This document shows, piece after piece, positions 24,191-34,262 of a DNA stretch of 64,000 nt. The first letter of the stretch is position 1. Every line of letters begins with the position of its first letter. The translations under genes were made by a program, and so were the position numbers. This stretch comes from Rapana venosa (Eukaryota > Mollusca > Gastropoda > Neogastropoda > Muricidae). A model generated the notes under the pieces. The model worked only from the letters and a program-made list of their open reading frames with translations. It was not told the origin of the DNA and searched no databases. The stretch covers positions 17,296,236 through 17,360,235 of the forward strand of contig CM054140.1 of NCBI GenBank assembly GCA_028751875.1, written 5' to 3'.

Positions 24191-24918
24191 ATAATTATGA
24201 CTTTACTTGACTTATCCCCTTTTGGGTTTTCCTGGGGAACATAGGGCTGCAACAACACCCCTCCAACGAACTCGGTTTTGGGAGATCCTCTTCACTCGGC
24301 CCATGCATTCGGGTGCTTTCGTTTTTTCCCGTCAACATTTCTGCGCCAGGTCTTTTTTGGGGTCGACCAACTTTTCGCTTCCCTTGTGGATTCCATTCAA
24401 AGGCCTGTCTGGTGACTTTTGACGCAGATGGCGAGGGGTAGGGCCCGATCCATCCCCACTTCCTTTTTTTAAAATAATGGACTCGTTTTGGGTTTGTCTG
24501 TCCTGTCCCACCGTTGTTTGTTGGATATACTTCCGGCCACCTATGTTGAGGATGTACCTAAGCATTTGTTGGTAAAAGACTGAGTTTTGGGTGTTGGTTT
24601 TTGTTACACGCCAGGTATCTGACCATAAAGTAGACCGATTTGACATTGGTGTTGTAGACCCGAATCTTGTTTTGAAATGAGGGGGCTGTTGACCTCCAAA
24701 TTGGCCGAAGGTGTTAAAGGGCGTGACGGGCTTTGTTGATTCAGCACTTAATGTCTTCATCTGTTCCCCCATCTTTACTGACGACACTGCCCAGGTAAAT
24801 AAACTTGGTGACTTCTTTGATAGTTTCTTGCTGCAGTCGCACTGGGTCATGTGTTTTGTTGTTCACCCTCATGACCTCCGTCTTCCCGATGTTGATTTGG
24901 AGGCCAGTCTTTTCAGCT
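24185..24918 (-). mobile_element. RTE-like LINE, 3' part of RT, 5'-truncated
   Basis: On the minus strand the sequence begins at the satellite boundary with EAEKTGLQINIGKTEV, continues VTKFIYLGSVVSKDGGTDED, then SDTWRVTKTNTQ and YILNIGG, and ends near ALCSPGKPKRG. These are the RT thumb and C-terminal region of RTE-like elements. The missing N-terminal half includes the catalytic F-A-D-D. The 3' end runs into a short AATTATTATTAATT tail at about 24185. Several frame changes are present. Confidence 0.75.
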
Positions 24919-25769
24919 TCGTACACAGTACGTGGAGGGATCACTTAGGACTACACAGTACGTGGAGAGATCTCTTAGGAGTACACAGTACGTGGAAGGA
25001 TCTCTTGGGAGTAAAACCCTACGTGGAGAGCCCTCTCATACACAGTACGTGGGGATCCTTAGGAGTAAAACCGTATGGGAGAGCCCTCTCAGTACACAGT
25101 ACGTGGAGGGATCTCTTAGGAGTACACAGTACGTGGAGAGATCTCTTAGGAGTACACAGTACGTGGAGAGCCCTCTCAGTACACAGTACGTGGAGAGATC
25201 TCTTAGGAGTACACAGTACGTGGAGAAGCCTCTTAGGAGTACACAGTACGTGGAGAAGCCTCTTAGGAATACACAGTACGTGGAGAGACCTAGAGGAGTA
25301 CACAGTACGTGGAGAACCCTCTTAGGAGTACACAGTACGTGGAGGAATCTCTTAGGAGTACGCAGTACGTGGAGAGCCTTCTTAGGAGTACGCAGTACGT
25401 GTAGAGCCCTTAGTACATAGTACGTGGAGAGCCCTCTTAGGAGTACACAGTACGTGGAGAGCTCTCTAAGGAGTACGCAGTACGTGGAGAGCCCTTAGTA
25501 CATAGTACGTGGAGAGCCCTCTTAGGAGTACACAGTACGTGGAGAGCTCTCTTAGGAGTACACAGTACGTGGAGAGCTCTCTTAGGAGTACACAGTACGT
25601 TGAGAGCTCTCTAAGGAGTACGCAGTACGTGGAGAGCCCTTAGTACATAGTACGTGGAGAGCCCTCTTAGGAGTACACAGTACGTGGAGAGCTCTCTTAG
25701 GAGTACACAGTACGTGGAGAGCCCTTTTAGGAGCACACAGTACGTCGAGAGCTCTCTTAGGAGTACACA
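24919..25769. repeat. 30-bp satellite array 1
   Basis: About 28 units of GAGTACACAGTACGTGGAGA plus GCCCTCTTAG, with variants GGATCTCTTAG, CTCTCTTAG and a shortened TTAGTACATAG form. It abuts the LINE fragment on the left and the 25776-26680 duplication on the right. Because the period is a multiple of three, several frames on both strands stay open. These are not genes. Confidence 0.98.
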
Positions 25770-25775
25770 ATGACA

Positions 25776-26680
25776 ATGACAAATTCTTTTATTTCGAGGA
25801 TAATGAATAAGCACCCATGTGCTTTTTTACATCCAGTCCCCGCCCTTAAGGATATATATGATAATAAAATAAAGCCTATAGCAATACACTTACACAGTGT
25901 ACGGGGAAAAATCCCCACAAAAATCCCCACAAAAATCACTGATGAGAAAAAAAAGTACTAACAAGTAAGGAAGAAAGCAAAACAAAAACACAAAATAACC
26001 AAAAAATAGCAAAAACCAAGAGCAAAACAAAAGCGGCAACAACAAAAAGGGGAAGTGACACCCAGTAGTTCCCCCTCAACAACAACAATAACAAAACAAC
26101 AACAACAACCCCAAACCCAAAACAAAACCCAAAACAAAGCAGAACCTCCAAAAAAATTAAAGGGAGAACAAACCACCTAAAGTCATTTTCAATAACACAA
26201 AAGCCATATACAAGGAAAACATTCACAATTATACAGAGAGAGAGAGAGAATGACAAATTCTTTCATTTCGAGGATAATGAAAAAGCCCCCATGTGCTTTT
26301 TTATATCCAGTCCTCACCCTTAAGGTATATATGATAAAAAAAAAAAATAAAGCCCATAGCAAAAACACTTACACATTTAGGGGAAAAATATCTACACAAA
26401 AATCCCCACAAAATCACCGAAAGAGAGAAAAGGGAAAAAAAAGTACAACAAAAAGGGAAAGCAGAGCAGAAAACGCAGAAACAACCGAAAAAATAGCAAG
26501 AACCAAGAGCAAAAAAAAAACGCAACAAGGGGAGAGGGAACAACAAATAGTCCCCCCTCAAAAAAGCAACAACACCCCAAAAACCCAAACCAAAAGAGAA
26601 CCAAACAAAGCAAAACCACTAAAAAATAAAGAACAAACCACGAAAATAGTTCATTTTGGCTAACAGAAAGAAACGGCAAA
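25776..26680. repeat. Two-unit tandem duplication, period ~475 bp
   Basis: TGACAAATTCTTTTATTTCG at 25778 recurs as TGACAAATTCTTTCATTTCG at 26250. The following AGGATAATGAA, CACCCATGTGCTTTTTTA/CCCCCATGTGCTTTTTTA, ACACTTACACA, AATCCCCACA and GAACAAACCAC words recur in order. The strand is A-rich, and each unit ends in repetitive AACAACAACA-type sequence. Possibly two copies of a retroposon, but no coding sequence or clear termini are visible. Confidence 0.9.
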
Positions 26681-26759
26681 ATTTCTTTGTGCTTTTAGGA
26701 GGCAACAGCAATAGTAAACTACATGAAACAAATATTGTAAACAATTTGCATCCCCATGC

Positions 26760-26830
26760 ACACGTACACACCACACACACCACACAACAACGCACACATA
26801 CCCGCGCGCGGCGCGCGCCCCACTCACACC
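26760..26830. repeat. AC/GC alternating tract
   Basis: CACACACCACACA followed by CCGCGCGCGGCGCGCGCCCC (26801-26820), a short alternating purine-pyrimidine GC block. Confidence 0.8.
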
Positions 26831-27065
26831 ATGCATCATGTCAACATAAAAATCTTTATGAATATCATGTATATCTAGAGAAGGACATCTTCATTTTGGA
26901 ATTAGCTATACATAACGGGTACCTCAAAACAAGATATCAAATAAAACATTCACTGAATCTCAAATACAGTAAATTTTAGGGAGTAGAACTGAAATATAAA
27001 TCTAATAAAAGCATTCAACGGGATACTAATTGTAAATACGACGATTAAATCTATAAGCAAATAAT

Positions 27066-27100
27066 AAAAGGAGAGGGCGAGAGAGAGAGAGAGAGCGAGC
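27066..27100. repeat. GA microsatellite
   Basis: AGAGGGCGAGAGAGAGAGAG run preceding the satellite. The same motif occurs in copy A at 186-210. Confidence 0.8.
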
Positions 27101-27348
27101 ACAGTGCATTTTAAATCCATATGATAATGAATATAGTTTTCAATTCATCAACACTATCACCATTAGAACTCACTGTGATTTAACATTGTACATGTTCAGA
27201 TCGTCCTAGAGTCATTATAAAGAAGTAGGATAGTGAAAAATTCATTTTTAGAAGTCATTTTTCAATAACAATAGCGATATACAAGTAAAACACTCACACT
27301 TAAACAGAGGGGGAGAGAGAGAGGATAATTTGGTATAATGCAAGGGAG

Positions 27349-28826
27349 GAGTACGTGGAGAGCCCTAGAGGAGTACACAGTACGTGGAGGGATCTCTTAG
27401 GAGTACAAAGTACGTGGAGAGCCCTCTTAGGAGTACACAGTACGTGGAGGAATCTCTTAGGAGTACACAGTACGTGGAGGGATCTCTTACGAGTACACAG
27501 TACGTGGAGAGCTCTCTTGGAAGTACACAGTACGTGGAGAGCTAAGGAGTACTCAGTACGTGGGGAACCCTCTTAGGAGTACACCGTACGTGGAGGGATA
27601 TCTTAGGAGTACACAGTACGTGGAGAGCCCTCTTAGGAGTACACAGTACGTGGAGAGCCCTCTTAGGAGTACACAGTACGTGGAGGACCCTCTTAGGAGT
27701 ACACAGTACGTGGAGAGACCTAGAGGAGTACACAGTACGTGGAGAGACCTAGAGGAGAACACAGTACGTGGAGAGCTCTCTAAGGAGTACACAGTACGTG
27801 GAGGGATCTCTTAGGAGTACACAGTATGTGGAGGGATCTCTTAGGACTACACAGTACGTGGAGGGATCTTTTGGAGTACACAGTACGTGGAGAACCCTCT
27901 TAGGAGCACGCAGTACGTGGAGAGCCCTCTCAGGAGTACACAGTATGTCGAGGGATCTCTTAGGAGTACACGGTACGTGGAGAGCCCTCTTAGGAGTACA
28001 CAGTACGTGGAGGGATCTCTTAGTAGTACACAGTACGTGGAGAGCCCTCTTATGAGTACACAGTACGTGGTGGGCCCTCTTACGAGTACACAGTACGTGG
28101 AAAGCCCTCTTAAGAGTACACAGTATGTGGAGAGCCCTCTTAGGAGTACACAGTACGTGGAGAGCTCTCTTGGAAGTACACAGTACGTGGAGAGCCCTCT
28201 TAGGAGTACACAGTACGTGGAGAGCTCTCTTAGAAGTACGCAGTACGTGGAGAGCCCTAGAGGAGTACACAGTACGTGGAGAGCTCTCTAAGGAGTACAC
28301 ATTACGTGGGGAGCCCTCTTAGGAGTACACAGTACGTGGGGAGCCCTCTTAGGAGTACACGGTACGTGGAGATCCCTCTTGGGAGTATACAGTACGTGGA
28401 GAGCCCTCTTAGGAGTACACAGTACGTGGAGAGCCCTCTTAGGAGTACACAGTACGTGGAGGGTTCTCTTAGGAGTACACAGTACGTGGGGAGCCCTCTT
28501 AGATACACAGTAGTGGAGGGTTCTCTTAGGAGTACCCAGTACGTGGGGAGCCCTCTGGGAGTACGCCAGTAGGAGGGAGCTCTTAGGATACACATTTCGT
28601 GGGGGGATCTCTTAGGAGTACACAGTACGTGGGGGGATCTCTTAGGAGTACACAGTACGTGGGGGGATCTCTTAGGAGTACACGGTACGTGGAGGGATCT
28701 CTTAGGAGTACACAATACGTGTAGAGTCCTCTTTGTACACAGTTCGTGGGGAGCCCTCTTAGGAGTACACAGTTCGTGGGGAGCCCTCTTAGGAGTATAC
28801 AGTACGTTGAGAGCTCTCTTAGGAGT
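27349..28826. repeat. 30-bp satellite array 2
   Basis: About 49 units of the same 30-bp satellite as 24919-25769, with consensus GAGTACACAGTACGTGGAGA and CCCTCTTAG plus variants GGATCTCTTAG and TCTCTTGGA. A GA-rich tract precedes it at 27307-27322. Long open frames on both strands, up to about 183 codons, repeat ten-residue units such as LRSTQYVESP or RALHVLCTPK and are artefacts of the period. Confidence 0.98.
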
Positions 28827-29039
28827 GCGCACGTTTGTGTGAGTTTAAGAAGAGGAAGGGGAATTGACAAGAAAACTGTGTATTAGGTCATACTGGTACT
28901 ATTTCTATTTGATATGTTGTTTATGTCAGTTTTCATGATGTCCCATCGAACATCATTTTTAACTTAGTTTCTGAGATAATCGGGCTTTTCCCATCTGATA
29001 TGAGTGAAGCTGACATAGTTTATTTCATGTGTGGTTGAT

Positions 29040-29255
29040 GTGGTTTCTCCCACAAAGTGGTGACCATCTCGTGTTGACTGTTACGGTGGACCAGGGTGTT
29101 GATACAAGGAATGACAGTAGAGTTGATTAATTTTATATCCTGTTTTACTCTGTATATAGTTGCACAGTTTTAATCTGAAATGTAAAATTTTACAAGGCAA
29201 GTCCCGGTATGGCCTCTGTGGTCAGTGGGGCTATGAACAAGATGATTGGATCGGA
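29040..29255 (+). repeat. Dispersed repeat R2
   Basis: Ordered blocks: TTTCTCCCACAAAGTGGTGA, CCAGGGTGTTGATACAAGGA, AGTTGCACAGTTTTAATCTG, GGTATGGCCTCTGTGGTCAG and a final GATGATTGGATCGGATCGG. The simple repeating tail and conserved 3' end suggest a retroposon. No coding sequence. Confidence 0.65.
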
Positions 29256-29667
29256 TCGGTCATAATTATTAGCACTATTTTGTGTTTTGATATTTATATC
29301 GGTTTTGAATGTCTGTATTTTATATGCTTGTGGAATTTTGGAAATGTGTGTTGTTGTTTTGTTTTGGTGTGTTTTATTATTTTTTTACTCAATACTCTGA
29401 TGAAATGTGGAATGTGAAATCCTGTGGTCTGGGCAGTATTCAGTAGTATCATTAGTTTATGTTGGTGGTAAAGTTGTGTACTGATCTTCCACTGGTTGCC
29501 AGATCTTTGTAGATTTGACATCAACGCATAGTTATTTGAATGATTTATACCATTGATATATACAGTAGTAGGCCTCTGTCTATCAAGTTTGATCAAGGGC
29601 ATACATCCTGATTGTCCTGTTTGTGTGATTGTGGCAGTGTTGCTTGTGGCTGTAGTGACTGATGCAG

Positions 29668-29836
29668 GAGAAACAATCTGTCGCAAAGGCTGCATTTGTG
29701 TGTGGTCTTCTGTCAGTTATTGCACTCCTTTCTGCAGGCCCTTTTCCTTCCTCTGTGATTATCAGCTTCTCTTCTCCTGACTTAAATCATGCCTTTGACT
29801 ATCCTCTTTATGAGACAATGGTTTTTGTGATGTCTG
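29668..29836 (+). CDS. Candidate exon 1 of a hidden membrane-protein gene
   Basis: An open segment of 56 codons plus one base sits between an acceptor (gatgcag at 29661-29667) and a donor (tctg, then gtaact at 29837). The peptide begins EKQSVAKAAFVCGLLSVIAL, a hydrophobic helix-like stretch, followed by a loop with DLNHAFDYPLYE and a second hydrophobic start, TMVFVMS. It ends in phase 1. The candidate segments at 33793, 34007, 35462 and 36570 join it without breaking the frame. The upstream polypyrimidine tract is only fair, and a neighbouring frame is also open, so the 5' boundary is uncertain. Family unknown. Copy A carries an indel-broken version at 2585-2750. Confidence 0.4.
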
Positions 29837-30967
29837 GTAACTTATTTTGCATTTTTGCGCACCCCCCTCCCCTTCCCCCATTGTTGTTTGCTGCCCCTGC
29901 CTCTATTTCCTATCCCGGGCAAAATAGTTTTATGTTTTTATTTTACAATATTTTTATTTGAAGCTGCTGTCATTTGATTTTACTCTTTGCATGGGAGAAC
30001 TTGGAAACTCTTTGTATAGCATTTTAATGTTTTCTTTTGTTTTCAAATATCAGTGTTTCATTGTTCTCTTTAGTACCTTCATCTGAAAAAGACCCCCTCC
30101 CCCCCCCCCAAAGTTAGCTTGTTTTAAAATCCCAACTGAAATTAAAAAGTTGTGATACTTTTACATCAATTTTATTTATCTTTAATTGTCTATGTGATCT
30201 CGCTTGGAATCTGAATGAATGGAGAAATTCCTTTTGAAGATTAACAAATGTTTCTTACCAATTGTAAATCTCCTTATGTGTGGCACACACCACTGGGACT
30301 TGTCACGCATACTCGCTTTTCCTGAGAAAATACAAGCTTTTGCACAACTGCTTTAAAACTTACAGCTGATGTTTTCCACCTGTTTAGGGTTGGCTTTCTG
30401 CTGTAAAAATAACATGGCTGAATTAAAACAATTTTGTGACTTCTGTGTTTAAAACTATTGGAAAGAACAATTTTTGTGGGTTTAGATGTTTTTAAATGTT
30501 TGTGTGAAAAGTCTAAAGCAACATGTCAGGTTGGTCATTGTGTCACTGCTGACAAGCATTGGAAAAGCCTACCTCCCCTTCAGCCAAAAAGAGACTAGTT
30601 AGGGTTGGTACCGGCCGCATAATTAAACAAAATGAAAAGGAAACTTTGGGAAAACTTACATGTCAAAACTTGATTAAAATTTATGCAAATGAGTGCTACA
30701 CTGTAAATAAAACAAAAACTTGACCAAGGTCTTTGTTCGGAGTTTCCATTTATGAATGAATGACTGTGTTTACAGGTGTTATGTGCACAAGATCTCAAAT
30801 ACTTCTACACAATTTATCTGTACTCTCTCTCTCTCTCTCTGTCCTTTACATTCAAATATACTCAGTTCATCAAATATACACCCAACACAACAGATGTATT
30901 AAGATGCTGTGATAGTTGGGTATTAAGAATAAGGTTGGTTTTAAGGAATGTGGTTTTGGTTTTGTCT

Positions 30968-31190
30968 TTGTGGTTGTATGTGGTTTCTCCAACAATGCCA
31001 TGTCCATCTGGGGTTGACCCTTAGATTGACCAGGGCATTGATACAGGGAAGGACAGAGTTGGTTTTATACCCAGTTTTAATCTGTTTATAGTTGCACAGT
31101 TTTATTCTGAGATTTAAAATGTTATGAGGCAACAGCCCTGGTGTGGCCTCTATGGTTGACAGGGCCATAACGAGAAGATTGGATTTGAAG
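30968..31190 (+). repeat. Dispersed repeat R2, second instance in copy B
   Basis: TGTGGTTTCTCCAACAATGC, GACCAGGGCATTGATACAGG, TATAGTTGCACAGTTTTATT, GGTGTGGCCTCTATGGTTGA and GGGCCATAACGAGAAGATTG occur in the same order as at 29040-29255. Confidence 0.65.
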
Positions 31191-31261
31191 TGAGAAAATA
31201 ATATTGTGGGCTTCATCCCCATTTGAACCCAAGATTTTCCTTCATCCACTAGACCAGGAGT

Positions 31262-31480
31262 GGAGGACAGGATAACCTAGTGGTTAGAGCATTGTGCTCA
31301 TGATTTAACAACCCAGGATCAAACCTGGTTTCGAGCCACCACCGAGTCACCTGTTAAATGGAGATTTTTCCTGAGTTGACATCAGTACTAACTCCCTGTG
31401 CAAATGCATGTTAAAACACATTCTGCCTTTTGAAAGAGTAGGCCATTCATGCTGGTAAGAACGGATGATCCCCCCCAAAA
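31262..31480 (+). mobile_element. tRNA-derived SINE (GATAACCTAGTGG type)
   Basis: GGATAACCTAGTGGTTAGAG at about 31270 is a polymerase III A-box-like tRNA head. GGATCAAACC at 31317-31326 fits the B-box consensus. The body contains GACATCAGTACTAACTCCCT and runs up to the C-rich tract near 31470. It shares its head with the minus-strand SINE at 35130-35366. Confidence 0.6.
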
Positions 31481-31562
31481 AGCGCAAACAACTAATAAAA
31501 CATGACAGCAAGAACAGATAAACACACTAACAACAAAAAAACACACACTCTGCTGTCTTGTT

Positions 31563-31660
31563 TAGATGGCACCCCTGAAGTCGGAATGCAGCAGGAGAAA
31601 ACGGCCAAATACACAAAAATCTCGCCATTGGTGAACCTTGGAGCTGTACCCGAGGAACAA
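31563..31660 (+). repeat. Dispersed repeat R1
   Basis: CCCTGAAGTCGGAATGCAGC at 31573, then ACACAAAAATCTCGCCATTG, GTGAACCTTGGAGCTGTACC and GAGGAAC. The same order occurs at five other places (both strands) in the window. Confidence 0.7.
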
Positions 31661-31797
31661 ACAAAAAAGGCTGAACAGTGATCTGGATGCTAGTTGTTTG
31701 GATGAGAAAATTAACAGAGGCCCCATGTGCAACTTACTTGGCACACATAAAACAACAGAATAGCAGCAAGAGTTGCCCATGGCAAATTTATGTATTT

Positions 31798-31863
31798 TTA
31801 ATATATATATATATATATGACTATATATATATATATATATATTAATATATATATATATATATA
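31798..31863. repeat. TA microsatellite
   Basis: Two blocks of alternating TA separated by GACTATA, at the 3' end of the LINE. Shorter and interrupted in copy A (4780-4845). Confidence 0.9.
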
Positions 31864-32935
31864 ACACTCTTCTTCTTTCTTCTTTCTTTCATCTTCCGCT
31901 GGTGCCCTTCGGCGTCGCGGGGAGACACAGACGTCTGTCTGCAGCTAGGCGGGAGGCTTGATGTAGTGACAGGTCATGGGCTCGCAGGGTGTCAGCCACG
32001 GAGTCGCTCCATCGTCTCCTTGGTCTACCTTTGGCTTTCCAGCCATTGTATTTGGTGGTGTATGCCCGTAGGGCTGGTTGGTTGGGCGGCATTCTAGTGA
32101 GGTGACCAAACCACCTGATCCTTTGTTGTTCGATATGGTGGAGAATTGGTGTTAGTCCGACCATGTCTCTGATCACCTCATTCTTGATCTTGTCGCGTCT
32201 GGTTTTGTTGACAGCTTTTCTCAGGCAGCGCATTTCACATGTGACCAATTTTCTCTCTAAGGCTTTTGTTAGGGCCCATGTCTGACACTGGTATGTGAGT
32301 GTTGGAACGAAGATGGCGTTGATGAGTTTTGCCTTAGTGCTCATTGGGATGCTGGAATGTTTTAGAAGGGGGGCGAGTTGGTAACTGACTGCGTTCGCTT
32401 CTGGCATCTTGTTTCTATCTCTCTGTCCAATTTTCCATCTTCAGTGAAGAGGCTGCCAAGGTATTTAAATTCTTTGGTCTGTTTCAGCTGGGTGCCATTG
32501 ATGTTGATGTCCAGCTTTCTGGATTTCTGCTGACAGACATAACTTCTGTTTTGGTGATACTGATCTTCATATCATACCTCTCCCAGCTTGTGTTGAGTTG
32601 GTCTGTGTGATCTTGAAGAGCTGCTTTGTTCTGATTCATCAGGGACTGGTCGTCAGCAAATAATAGTTCGTTCAGGGCCTCGAGATCTGGGTTGGCTTCC
32701 TTTGTGATCTGGTCCATGTAGATCACGAAGAGAAGGGGAGAGAGTACGCAGCATTGCCTGACCCCTGATGTAACCGGGAACCAGTCGGATGTTCCACTGG
32801 CTGTTCGGACTGCGCTCATACTGTTGGCATAGATTGCTCTGATGTTATCAAGCAACTGCCCCTTCAGGTCGTACTGCTCCAGGATCTTCCAGAGCTTGTC
32901 TCTGTTGACTCGGTCGAAAGCTTTTTCTTGATATA
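31861..32935 (-). mobile_element. 5'-truncated non-LTR retrotransposon (RT half)
   Basis: Minus-strand reading starts inside RT motif A (EKAFDRVNRDKLWKIL) at about 32930. It continues to SGVRQCCVLSPLLFVIYMDQ, the FADD box (codons at 32649-32660), SITKTEVMSVSRNPE, then in another frame TKAKLINAIFVPTLTYQCQT, WFGHLTRMPP, GRPRRRWSDSVADTLRAHDL and a C terminus near CLPATPKGTSGR. The 3' end passes through a GAAGAAG-like segment into a (TA)n tract at 31800-31860, which may be the element's tail. Two or more frame changes make it inactive. It lies in the first intron of the candidate gene, in antisense orientation. Confidence 0.88.
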
Positions 32936-33792
32936 TAACACTAGCCCTTCAAAATGGGTGGTGCCGCTCTTGTGATGATGCACTCTACCTGAGGAGAGGT
33001 CTGAATGTTATAGCTGAAAGGCGGTGTACACAATACACTAAAGGGTTTTGTTTGGCTTTGCTTTTTGAGGTATGCATAGACGCAATGGGCAGGCCTAAGA
33101 TACTGACAGGTTCGTATATTTTTTCTCTTAAAAAGGTTCCACCCTGTACACCTAAGTTTCCACACGGAACTACCCCCACCCCCTATAATGAATTAAGATT
33201 TGAAAAAAAATGAAAAAAAGAAAGAAACATCGAAGAAACGCACATTTTCCAAAATCACACACACATACACAGAAAATTGCCAACAAATGATAAATGTGCA
33301 AAAATGCAAGCAAGCATACACTATACTATGTTACAAAAAACAGCAGACACAACAAATGTAAACACCAACAAATGAATGAAGAAACACACGAGCGCTTGAT
33401 TTATTCGGGTGAACAGGCACGCAAACTTGCAGAGTGACATCACTACATAACACACACACACACACTTAAACGAAACATTCTCTCACACACACATAATCAT
33501 AAGAGACGCTATAGAAGGCAATAAATAAAAGTTTTCATTTAAAACTGTTTACTTCTGAAACCTATCATATATATAAACAAGCTTGGCTAAAAACTGAACT
33601 CTTGCACTCCTGAAATATGCCAGCTGGAAAGCGAAAGTCAAAAGAAAACCAAAATAGTTGATGACTTCCGGTCTGGTGCCGCTAATCACAAAATGTGTTT
33701 ACATGTCTTGATACATGGCCAGTTATGGCCTATTAGTAATACTAACGTATATTGGGGCAGTTTTGTTTTTCGCACTTCATTCAACTTTGCAG

Positions 33793-33813
33793 ACATTTTC
33801 ACTGTTTACCTGG
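33793..33813 (+). CDS. Candidate micro-exon (21 bp)
   Basis: A strong acceptor (TTTTGTTTTTCGCACTTCAT leading to tttgcag at 33786-33792) and a consensus donor (gtaagt at 33814) bound 21 bases that enter in phase 1 and leave in phase 1. They add the residues DIFTVYL, completing the second hydrophobic helix begun in the previous segment (VFVMS-DIFTVYL-VLSSLLI). A longer alternative starting further upstream would also use this donor. Confidence rests on the phase fit rather than on length. Confidence 0.33.
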
Positions 33814-34006
33814 GTAAGTACACGTGCTTTGATTTAGGCCTAAGTAAGTCTTATTATTTGCATGGTGAATGTGGATCTGCTAGAACATTACTAGTAAAGA
33901 AGTTGCAACGAAAATGATACAACATAGCCCCACAATGATACAACATAGCCCCACACTCCTATAGATAGCTGAGACTTGCTTTTCACTAACATTACGTCTG
34001 CTATAG

Positions 34007-34056
34007 TGCTAAGTTCATTGCTCATCCAGGAACCTGCCGATCATCTTCGAACCAAA
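34007..34056 (+). CDS. Candidate exon 3
   Basis: Fifty bases lie between ctgctatag and gtaagtct. They enter in phase 1, leave in phase 0, and add VLSSLLIQEPADHLRTK: the end of a hydrophobic helix followed by a charged stretch. Copy A has the same donor but lacks a base at the acceptor. The intron before it is only 193 bp. Confidence 0.38.
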
Positions 34057-34202
34057 GTAAGTCTGCCTTTTTTCTTGCCAAAATCCATTAATGACTTATG
34101 CCAATATTAGCAAACTCGATCTGGCTGTAAATCCCAATACCCTTGCGAAACTGATAGGAGTAACGGGTTATGTAACATGGAAGGACTCGTCTGCACAGAT
34201 AA

Positions 34203-34262
34203 AGATAATAATAATAATATATGGAATTTATATAGCGATGAATCTTGTAAAAAAAACCCCAA
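34203..34262 (-). mobile_element. 3'-tail fragment of the CR1-like LINE or a SINE using its tail
   Basis: The reverse complement reads TTACAAGATTCATCGCTATA then TAAATTCCATATATTATTAT, almost the 3' terminus of the LINEs at 59540-60262 and 60838-62345 (ACAAGATATAGCGCTATATA, AATTCCATTTATTATT). Confidence 0.6.

Noticed and set aside
21738..24918. A single RTE element with an internal inversion by twin priming
   Set aside because: Twin priming would place the inverted 5' part upstream of a sense 3' part. Here the halves are tail to tail with unrelated repeats between them.
24711..25420. Overlapping open frames of about 160-204 codons with SLGVHSTWRD- and LRSTQYVES-type repeats
   Set aside because: They are translations of the 30-bp satellite. 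Equivalent frames are open on the other strand, and the repeat unit, not coding constraint, explains them.
27749..28832. Long minus-strand frames rich in RALHVLCTPK
   Set aside because: Same satellite, other strand. The period of 30 keeps the frame open.
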